In this document: positions 1-5,356 of the stretch, piece after piece
How the letters are laid out: each line of letters starts with the position of its first letter
Numbering within the stretch: position 1 is the stretch's first letter
Source of the DNA: Pseudomonadota bacterium
GTDB lineage: Bacteria; Pseudomonadota; Gammaproteobacteria; Xanthomonadales; Xanthomonadaceae
Reading direction: 5' to 3'
Length of the DNA: 12,397 bases
Assembly (NCBI GenBank): GCA_023423855.1
Contig: JAFAEU010000107.1
Span: forward strand, 1-12,397
The notes under the pieces: model-generated
Told to the model about the DNA's origin: nothing
The model's database searches: none
What the model saw: only the letters and a program-made list of their open reading frames with translations
Made by a program: the position numbers and the translations under genes

Positions 1-2551
1 CCGCCGCGCCATTGGCGGGGTTCGAAGTCTTCGCCACCGAAGTCACCGGCGTCAGCGGATGCTCGGTCGTGCAGCCTGCGGTACAGGTCGGATCGGGATC
101 GCCGCCCGGCGGCGTGGTCGGCACCACGACGTTGCCGACCGAGCCGCTCGCGTCGGCGTCCACGGTCGCGCTGTAGTTGAACGTATGCGTGCCGATCGCG
201 GCCGGCGCCGCCAGCACGCAGACCACTTCCTGGCCGTTCGCCGTGCAGCCCGCCGGCAACGCGCCGGACAGCGTCAGGCCCGCGCCCAGCGTGTCGGTCA
301 GCGTGATCGCCTCAGTCGTCGGCGCGTTCGCCACCGTCACCGTCAGCGTGTAGGCAATCGTGTCGCCCGGGACCACCGAACTGCCGCTGCCCGGGTTCGA
401 GGTCTTCGCCACCGCCGTCGCCGGCGTCAGCGGATGCTCGGTCGTGCAGCCTGCGGTACAGGTCGGATCGGGATCGCCGCCCGGCGGTGTCGTCGGCACC
501 ACCACATTGCCGACCGAGCCGCTCGCGTCGGCGTCCACGGTCGCGCTGTAGTTGAACGTGTGCGTGCCGATCGCGGCCGGTGCCGCCAGCACGCAGACCA
601 CTTCCTGGCCGTTCGCCGTGCAGCCGGCCGGCAGCGCGCCGGACAGCGTCAGGCCCGCGCCGAGGGTGTCGGTCAGCGTGATCGCTTCGGTCGTCGCGGC
701 ATTGGCGACGGTCACCGTCAGCGTGTAGGCGATCGTGTCGCCCGGGACCACCGAACTGCCATCGGCCGGGTTCGAGGTCTTGGCCACCGCCGTCGCCGGC
801 GTCAGCGGATGCTCGGTCGTGCAGCCTGCGGTACAGGTCGGATCCGGATCGCCGCCCGGCGGTGTCGTCGGCACCACCACGTTGCCGACCGAGCCGCTCG
901 CGTCGGCGTCCACGGTCGCGCTGTAGTTGAACGTGTGCGTGCCCACCGCGGCCGGCGCCGCCAGCACGCAGACCACTTCCTGGCCGTTGGCCGTGCAGTC
1001 CGCCGGCAGCGCGCCGGACAGGGTCAGACCCGCGCCCAGCGTGTCGGTCAGCGTGATCGCTTCGGTCGTTGCCGCGTTCGCCACGGTCACCGTCAGCGTG
1101 TACGCGATCGTGTCGCCGGCGCTCACCGCCGTTCCGGACGTCGGGTTGGAGCTCTTGGCGACACTGGTCGTCGGCCCCAGCGGCGTGATTTCCTCGCAGT
1201 CGTTGCCGGTGTCGGAACAGTCGATGAGATCGCCCGGCGGGAAAGCGACGTTGTTGGCCACGCTGGTAACGCTGGGAGGCAGCGGGTCGTCGACCTGCAC
1301 CACGAAGTTCAGCACAGCGTTGCCGCCGGCGGGCACGTTGACGGCGCTGGCGATGGTCCAGTCGGCGCCGGCGGCCTGGGTGAAGTCGTTGCCGGTGGCC
1401 ACGTAGGTGGTGTTGGCCGGCACGGACTCGATCACTTCGTCCGGGTACAGCGTGCCCACCGCGCCGCCGGCATTGCTGATGGTGATCGCGTAGGTCAGCA
1501 CATCGCCCGCCGCCACCGTGCCGCCGGCGACGTAGGCCACGCCGTTGACTTCGGCCAGGGTCTTTTCCACCGACAGGTCGGGCTCGGCGGGAGTCGGGAA
1601 GGCGCAGGACGCGAGGTCGCGCGCTTGACCGCTGGCGCCGCTGGCCACCTGTGTCAGCGTGCCGGTGACGGGATCGTAGGCGTAGTAGGTGGTCCCGCTG
1701 TCATTGCGGCCCAGGTACATCTGGCCGTTGTCCGCGAACGCCGCGCCCGCCCAGTTCCAGGTGATGGGCGCGCCGCCAACCAGCGGGCGCGCCTGGCGCA
1801 CTGCGGTCCCGCCGGCGGCGGTGAAAGTAACGCGATAAATGTCTTGGCCGGCCACCAGCCAGCCGTCGCCATTGGCGTCGAAGGCAATGTCGCCGGAACC
1901 GGGATCGGTCGGCTCGTCGTCGTAACTCAGGGTGCCGTTGGGGCTGGCGGTATAGCCGAAGCCGGTGGCATTGGCTTCGATGCGCACGATGCCGGCGCCG
2001 CTGCCTCCGCTTCGGATCATGTAGCCCACGCCGCTGGCGTTGATGCCGGCGCGCGGGAAGTCGCCGGTAACGCCAGTGGTTGCCGCCGCATACCAGCCGC
2101 CGTTGTCGGCGTCGTAGGCCCACAGGGTGCCGGGCACGTGCACCAGCAGGCGATCCCGGGTGCGGTCGATCATCAAGGCATTGAGGTTGCCGGTGATGGT
2201 GCCCGGCAGCGCCAGCTCGGTGACGATCGTATCGCTGGCGCCACCAACTTCCAGGCGGCGGATATTGCCGCCAGCGCCGACGCCATAGATGGCATTGGAA
2301 GTCGCCGTGCCGTCCGGCGCTGGGCAGAAGCTGTAGGCGGCGGCCGACGTGATCGTGACCGTCGCGGTACCGGTGTTGTTGCTCGGATCGGTGTCGTCGG
2401 TGCCGGCGGGCGCGGTGACCGTGGCCACGTTGGTCCGGGTTGCCGACTGCGCGTGCACCGGCGAAGCCGTCAATGCCGCGACGCCGGCCGTCAGCGCCAG
2501 TACCACCCCTGCGGCGGCCGCCCTGGCCTGCCCGAAACTGATCGAAAGCAC
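1..2551 (-). CDS. Secreted beta-propeller / DUF11-repeat surface protein (5' part; continues past window start)
   Basis: The first 850 residues of a longer protein are visible; no stop occurs before the window edge. Residues 1-34 form a signal peptide (MLSISFGQAR, then a hydrophobic Ala/Val/Leu run, with likely cleavage at VHA|Q). Residues 36-62 look like the last strands of a DUF11 domain (NVATVTAPAG, DPSNNTGTATVTI). Residues about 75-318 form a propeller-like region (AIYGVGAGGNIRRLEV, LLVHVPGTLWAYDADNGGW, MYLGRNDSGTTYYAYDP), resembling the DUF6923 type and ending RDLASCAFP. From about residue 322 DUF11-like domains follow (DLSVEKTLAEVNG; later VAKTSNP, GDTIAYTLTVTVANA, TEAITLTDTLGAGLTLSGALP), with recurring cysteines in CTANGQEVVC and CTAGCTTEH. 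The start is a GTG preceded by GAGGGGG with a 6-nt spacer, which also gives a clean signal peptide. An alternative TTG start lies two codons upstream. In this family the role is usually an exported surface or matrix protein; the C-terminal sorting signal lies outside the window. Confidence 0.85.
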   Translation of the reverse strand, partial: MLSISFGQARAAAAGVVLALTAGVAALTASPVHAQSATRTNVATVTAPAGTDDTDPSNNTGTATVTITSAAAYSFCPAPDGTATSNAIYGVGAGGNIRRLEVGGASDTIVTELALPGTITGNLNALMIDRTRDRLLVHVPGTLWAYDADNGGWYAAATTGVTGDFPRAGINASGVGYMIRSGGSGAGIVRIEANATGFGYTASPNGTLSYDDEPTDPGSGDIAFDANGDGWLVAGQDIYRVTFTAAGGTAVRQARPLVGGAPITWNWAGAAFADNGQMYLGRNDSGTTYYAYDPVTGTLTQVASGASGQARDLASCAFPTPAEPDLSVEKTLAEVNGVAYVAGGTVAAGDVLTYAITISNAGGAVGTLYPDEVIESVPANTTYVATGNDFTQAAGADWTIASAVNVPAGGNAVLNFVVQVDDPLPPSVTSVANNVAFPPGDLIDCSDTGNDCEEITPLGPTTSVAKSSNPTSGTAVSAGDTIAYTLTVTVANAATTEAITLTDTLGAGLTLSGALPADCTANGQEVVCVLAAPAAVGTHTFNYSATVDADASGSVGNVVVPTTPPGGDPDPTCTAGCTTEHPLTPATAVAKTSNPADGSSVVPGDTIAYTLTVTVANAATTEAITLTDTLGAGLTLSGALPAGCTANGQEVVCVLAAPAAIGTHTFNYSATVDADASGSVGNVVVPTTPPGGDPDPTCTAGCTTEHPLTPATAVAKTSNPGSGSSVVPGDTIAYTLTVTVANAPTTEAITLTDTLGAGLTLSGALPAGCTANGQEVVCVLAAPAAIGTHTFNYSATVDADASGSVGNVVVPTTPPGGDPDPTCTAGCTTEHPLTPVTSVAKTSNPANGAA
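56..1180 (-). repeat. Three tandem 375-bp coding repeats (125-residue DUF11-like modules)
   Basis: Matching anchor sequences begin at 56, 431 and 806, so the period is exactly 375 bp, or 125 codons, and the reading frame is kept. Differences between copies are few and lie mostly in third codon positions. The copy at 806-1180 diverges from the others after about 1115, and a diverged module precedes it in the protein. Bases 1-55 belong to yet another module, so the array continues outside the window. Each module carries GDTIAYTLTVTVANA, LTDTLGAGLTLSGALP, CTANGQEVVCVLAAPAA and THTFNYSATVDADASGSVGN. Such identity points to recent duplication or gene conversion. Confidence 0.93.
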
Positions 2552-2747
2552 CTGCAACCCCCTCGGAAAGTCTGCGGCACGCCGCGCACGGATGTACGCC
2601 GATGCCACCCTTCGCCACGCCCGTCAGGGCCAGAGGAGGCGCGCAGCCCGATCCGGAAACATCCCTGAAGCGGAGTTCCGTCCCCTGATCCAGGCTTTCG
2701 GCGCGTCGCCAAGACCTGCCCGCCACGGGCAGCGCCATGCCAAAAGC
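2552..2747 (-). promoter_or_regulatory. Long GC-rich 5' leader with possible hairpins (candidate structured RNA)
   Basis: This leader lies between the predicted transcription start and the GTG of the DUF11 protein. Reading the minus strand, possible stems include CTGCCCG/CGGGCAG at 2716-2732, a TTGGCG/CGCCGA stem centred near 2704, CCTG/CAGG near 2690 and GCCC/GGGC near 2626. Several GGA motifs (GGGGACGG, CAGGGATG, CCGGATC) could be sites for an RsmA/CsrA-type translational regulator. It does not match the conserved core of the c-di-GMP-I, TPP, FMN, cobalamin or SAH riboswitches as I know them. GC-rich DNA forms chance stems easily, so a regulatory RNA is only a candidate. Confidence 0.3.
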
Positions 2748-2753
2748 GCGCGC

Positions 2754-2782
2754 ACTTTAGGAGTCAAAAAATGTGACGTCAA
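2754..2782 (-). promoter_or_regulatory. Sigma70-like promoter for the DUF11 surface protein
   Basis: On the minus strand a TTGACG -35 box (2777-2782) is separated by exactly 17 nt from a TAAAGT -10 box (2754-2759). The surroundings are AT-rich in an otherwise GC-rich window (T-run in the spacer). Transcription would start near 2747, giving a leader of about 195 nt before the GTG at 2551. Assignment is by consensus match only. Confidence 0.6.
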
Positions 2783-2912
2783 TCAAACTTTCTCACCGTT
2801 TCTAACCAAATGTGAAGAAAATCGCCCGCACTTGGCCGGCGGCGCGGTGGCACCGTCGTCGTCTGGATTCAGCGATCCGGGGGATCGGGCGGCCGGAAGA
2901 CGACCGGTCCGT

Positions 2913-3692
2913 CTACCAGTCCAGGGCGTAACCCATGCCCCGCACCGTACGCAGCGGCAATGTCTCGCCGCAGGCCTGCCCGACCTTGCGCCGCAAGCGG
3001 TAGACCAGCATGTCCAGCCGATGCGGATCGAACTCGCTGGCCTCGCCGGTCAGCAGGCCGATCAGCGCCTCGCGGGTCACCGGCTCGCAGGGCTTCGCCG
3101 CCAGCGCCGCCATGACCTGGCGCTCGGACTGGTTGAGGGACACCGTCGCGCCGGAGGGCGTCACCAGCAACCAGCCCTGGCGATCGAACGACCAGCCGTT
3201 CCCGGCCGGCGCATCGCTGCGGGCATCGCGCTCCATCCGCCGCCGGTGGACGTTGTGCAGCGTCTCGATCACCTCGTCCATGTCCGCCGGTTTCACCACG
3301 TAGGCATCCACCCCCGCGCGCAACCCGCGCACGCGGTCGGCGGTGCGCCCGTGTCCGGTGTACATCACGATCCCGGGCGAAGGCGACAACCCGCGCAGAT
3401 GCCTGGCGACCTCGACGCCATCGTCGTCGGGCAGCCCGACGTCGAGCAGCACCAGATCGAAGGGCGAACCCGCCCACACGCGATAGAGCTGCAGGGCGTT
3501 CGCGAGCCCGATGGCATCGAACCCCGCCGCGCGCAGGGCCGGCACCATGATCCTGTCGCGCAGCTCGTCGTTGTCCTCGACGATCGCCAGGCGTGGTCCC
3601 GCGGATCGCGCTCGCGGAGTGTTCGGACTCGTTCCGCGAAAGCCGTCTAGGATAAAAGTCACGTCGCGGCCTGCTGCCAGTTGCGTAGACAT
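2913..3692 (-). CDS. OmpR-family response regulator (receiver + winged helix)
   Basis: A 259-residue two-domain DNA-binding response regulator. After an unusual 33-residue N-terminal extension, the receiver domain (about 34-150) has the acidic pair E39/D40 (LAIVEDND), phosphoacceptor D84 (DLVLLDVGLPDDDG), T112 (VMYTGHG) and K134 (AYVVKPAD), so every residue needed for phosphotransfer is present. The C-terminal trans_reg_C winged helix (about 170-259) includes LNQSERQVMAALA, LVYRLRRKVG and the typical ending RTVRGMGYALDW. The start chosen is the ATG of MSTQLAAGRD. An AGAAGG directly abuts it, so spacing is poor; an in-frame ATG 12 codons upstream and a GTG at codon 11 are alternatives. The gene diverges from the histidine kinase at 3990, which is the obvious candidate partner. 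A short hairpin (2873-2887) follows the stop but has no T-tract. Confidence 0.9.
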   Translation of the reverse strand: MSTQLAAGRDVTFILDGFRGTSPNTPRARSAGPRLAIVEDNDELRDRIMVPALRAAGFDAIGLANALQLYRVWAGSPFDLVLLDVGLPDDDGVEVARHLRGLSPSPGIVMYTGHGRTADRVRGLRAGVDAYVVKPADMDEVIETLHNVHRRRMERDARSDAPAGNGWSFDRQGWLLVTPSGATVSLNQSERQVMAALAAKPCEPVTREALIGLLTGEASEFDPHRLDMLVYRLRRKVGQACGETLPLRTVRGMGYALDW

Positions 3693-3771
3693 CCTTCTAA
3701 TGTAACTCCCACCGCGCGCCAGCGGCACCCAGTGGAATACCCTAGCGCGGTGTCCCGCAGGTTTCCTGGCT

Positions 3772-3827
3772 CGTCATTCCCGCGAGTCTTTCTTCAACAG
3801 CCGAAGGCTGCTCAAGCGGAAACGACG
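3772..3827. repeat. Imperfect palindromic element in the divergent intergenic region
   Basis: The outer arms CGTCATTCCCGC (3772-3783) and GCGGAAACGACG (3816-3827) pair with two mismatches. Inside sits a small CAGCC/GGCTG hairpin (3799-3811). The left arm closely resembles the arm of the palindrome at 5189-5216 on the other side of the kinase gene. The REP-like assignment rests on this structure and on the widespread CGTCATTCCCGCGAA repeat seen in proteobacteria. Confidence 0.6.
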
Positions 3828-3831
3828 AGTA

Positions 3832-4029
3832 AAGATTTCCTGCGGAACAACACGCCAGGAGCGGAAGCGGAGAGAAGTTAACGCAACCATCAGGCAGGGA
3901 GCAGCGTGCAATTGACCGTCAAGCAACTGAAGATTTCTAGCGGAACACCACGCCAAGAGCGGAAGTAGAGAGAAGTTAGCGCAACCACCATGCAGGCGAG
4001 CAGCGTGCAATCGACCGTCAAGCAGCGCC
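3832..4029 (+). repeat. Imperfect 99-bp tandem direct repeat spanning the kinase start codon
   Basis: Two head-to-tail copies, 3832-3930 and 3931-4029, are offset by 99 bp. Shared blocks include AAGATTTC, GCGGAACA, ACGCCA, GAGCGGAAG, GAGAGAAGTTA, GCAACCA, GAGCAGCGTGCAAT and GACCGTCAAGCA. The second copy contains the ATG at 3990 and the first 12 codons or so of the histidine kinase. In the first copy the ATG is replaced (ATC), with small indels and an in-frame stop. The stretch is clearly less GC-rich than its surroundings, and looks like a dispersed intergenic repeat that contributed the gene's 5' end. Confidence 0.8.
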
Positions 4030-5111
4030 TGGTGGCACTGTTCCTGGTGACCGCCGGGCTGCTGCTGCTGGGCATCAACATCTGGCGCTACGGCCTGGCC
4101 GCGCAGTCGGACATCGTGGTCATCTTCATCGTGCCGCTGCTGTTCGCCGGCCTGCTGCTGGGCCGCGCTGGCGTGTGGGCCACCATGACCTGCTACATGC
4201 CGATCCTCCTGCTCGGCGCATGGATCGACGCGCGGGAGGCCGCCCGCGGCCTCGAGGTGTGGCAGGCGATCTCCGCGCTGGCGCAGCCCTTGCTGGCGTC
4301 GCTGATCGTCGCGCTGATCCTGGACAGGCTGGTCGCGATGGTGGACCGCGGCAACCGCCTGAACCGCGACCTCGCCACGGTCTGCGCGCGGCTGGAGGAC
4401 GAGATCCGCGAGCACGAGCGCTCGCACATGCAGCTGGTGCATTCGCAGCGGGTCGATGCGCTGGGCCGGCTGGCCAGCGGCGTGGCCCACGACTTCAACA
4501 ACCTGCTCAGCGTGATCGGCGGCTACGTCCACCACGCCGAACGCGTCACCGGCGGCAACGACGAGGTCCGCGGCTACCTGCAGGACATGAAGGCGGTGAC
4601 GCAGCGGGGACGGCAGCTCACGTCGAAACTGCTGACGCTTGCGCGCAGCGACGAGTTCTCGGTGGAAACCTTCGATGCCGGCGAAGTCGTCGAACTGCTG
4701 CTGCCGCTGATGCGCAAGATGTTCGCGCCCGGCGTCGCGGTCGAGGTGGAGCCGGCGGCCGGACCGACGCCGGTGCGGCTGGACCGCGCCGGTTTCGAGG
4801 CGGTGCTGCTGAACATGGCCAAGAACGCCAGCGACGCGCTCGGCGATGCGGGTGAGTTCCGGCTGCGCACCCTCGTCGCGGACGGCGAGGTCCGCGTGCA
4901 CGTCGAGGACACCGGGCGCGGCATGAGCGCGGACACGGCGGCGCGCGCCTTCGAGCCGTTCTTCAGCACCAAGCCGCGCGGACAGGGCACCGGGATCGGG
5001 CTGGCGACGGCTTACCGTGTGGTCACCGAATCCGGGGGACGGATCGACGTCGACAGCGCGCCGGACGAAGGCGCCCGCTTTTCCATCCACCTGCCGCTGG
5101 CGACGGCGTGA
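3990..5111 (+). CDS. Membrane sensor histidine kinase without a recognisable sensor domain
   Basis: A 373-residue kinase that autophosphorylates on histidine and passes phosphate to a response regulator, most likely the divergent one at 2913-3692. About four N-terminal membrane helices (roughly 14-32, 42-58, 62-79, 94-116) are joined by very short loops, so there is no periplasmic sensor. A short helical linker leads to the DHp domain with H-box GVAHDFNNLLSVIGGY (H167) and the ATPase domain with N-box LLNMAKNASDAL (about 272), G1 DTGRGM (about 307), F-box FEPFFSTK (about 321) and G2 GTGIGLA (about 333). No HAMP, PAS or receiver domain is present. The H-box style is that of hybrid/NtrB-like kinases, an unusual partner for an OmpR-type regulator. 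The ATG lies inside the second 99-bp repeat copy and lacks a well-spaced ribosome site. A GTG five codons later (VQSTVKQRL) is a real alternative, with AGGCGAG upstream. Confidence 0.9.
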   Translation: MQASSVQSTVKQRLVALFLVTAGLLLLGINIWRYGLAAQSDIVVIFIVPLLFAGLLLGRAGVWATMTCYMPILLLGAWIDAREAARGLEVWQAISALAQPLLASLIVALILDRLVAMVDRGNRLNRDLATVCARLEDEIREHERSHMQLVHSQRVDALGRLASGVAHDFNNLLSVIGGYVHHAERVTGGNDEVRGYLQDMKAVTQRGRQLTSKLLTLARSDEFSVETFDAGEVVELLLPLMRKMFAPGVAVEVEPAAGPTPVRLDRAGFEAVLLNMAKNASDALGDAGEFRLRTLVADGEVRVHVEDTGRGMSADTAARAFEPFFSTKPRGQGTGIGLATAYRVVTESGGRIDVDSAPDEGARFSIHLPLATA

Positions 5112-5188
5112 GCGCACGGCTCATGGCGCGGTCCGGGCGCGCGCGGCGTCTCGCAAACTGGTGGCCCTGTTCGACTGCGTCCACGTTC

Positions 5189-5216
5189 CGTCATCCCCGC
5201 GAAGGCGGGGATGACG
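5189..5216. repeat. Perfect REP-like palindrome downstream of the kinase
   Basis: A perfect 12-bp stem, CGTCATCCCCGC (5189-5200) with GCGGGGATGACG (5205-5216), closes a GAAG loop. It sits 77 bp after the kinase stop, between two convergent genes. There is no T-tract on either strand in the right place, so it is better described as a dispersed palindromic repeat that may also slow or end transcription than as a classical terminator. Confidence 0.75.
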
Positions 5217-5262
5217 AAAAGGTCAACATCTGAATCAAAAATGCCTTCAACCTCTGAACCAG

Positions 5263-5333
5263 TGTCATTTCGAGCGCAGCGAGAAATCCAGACCCTTGAT
5301 TCGACAAGATTCCTCACTGCGTTCGGAATGACA
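5263..5333. repeat. Large inverted-repeat element between convergent genes
   Basis: Two 26-nt arms (5263-5288 and 5308-5333) are inverted copies with about five mismatches around a 19-nt centre. Both outer ends read TGTCATT(T/C)CGA inward, a sequence I recognise as the head of a common dispersed palindrome in bacterial genomes (TGTCATTTCGAGCGCAGCGAG type). It ends 23 bp from the stop of the propeller sensor gene, so it could form that gene's 3' transcript hairpin. Confidence 0.75.
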
Positions 5334-5356
5334 AATCGGACTTGTCCAGAGGTTCC

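Noticed and set aside
59-2668. Long plus-strand open frame opposite the DUF11 gene
   Set aside because: It is Arg/Ala/Gly-rich, repeats only because the minus-strand gene repeats, and matches no protein family; the minus strand encodes the recognisable domains.
2552-2747. c-di-GMP-I (GEMM) riboswitch in the DUF11 leader
   Set aside because: The conserved core (GGGACGCAAAGCC-type segment and the tetraloop-receptor arms) is not present; only loosely similar GGGGACGGAAC is seen.
2873-2887. Terminator after the response regulator
   Set aside because: A CGATCC/GGATCG stem with a three-base loop is present, but no T-tract follows on the minus strand, so support is too weak.
3832-4029. CRISPR array
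   Set aside because: There are only two adjacent diverged copies of 99 bp and no spacers.
3774-5117. 447-codon minus-strand frame opposite the kinase
   Set aside because: The plus strand encodes all kinase boxes; the minus frame is a His/Gln/Arg-rich shadow. Its LTSLRFRSW segments come from the 99-bp intergenic repeat.
5189-5216. Classical intrinsic terminator for the kinase
   Set aside because: The stem is perfect, but it is followed by AAAA rather than a T-tract on the plus strand and by GGAACG on the minus strand, so it was called a REP-like palindrome.
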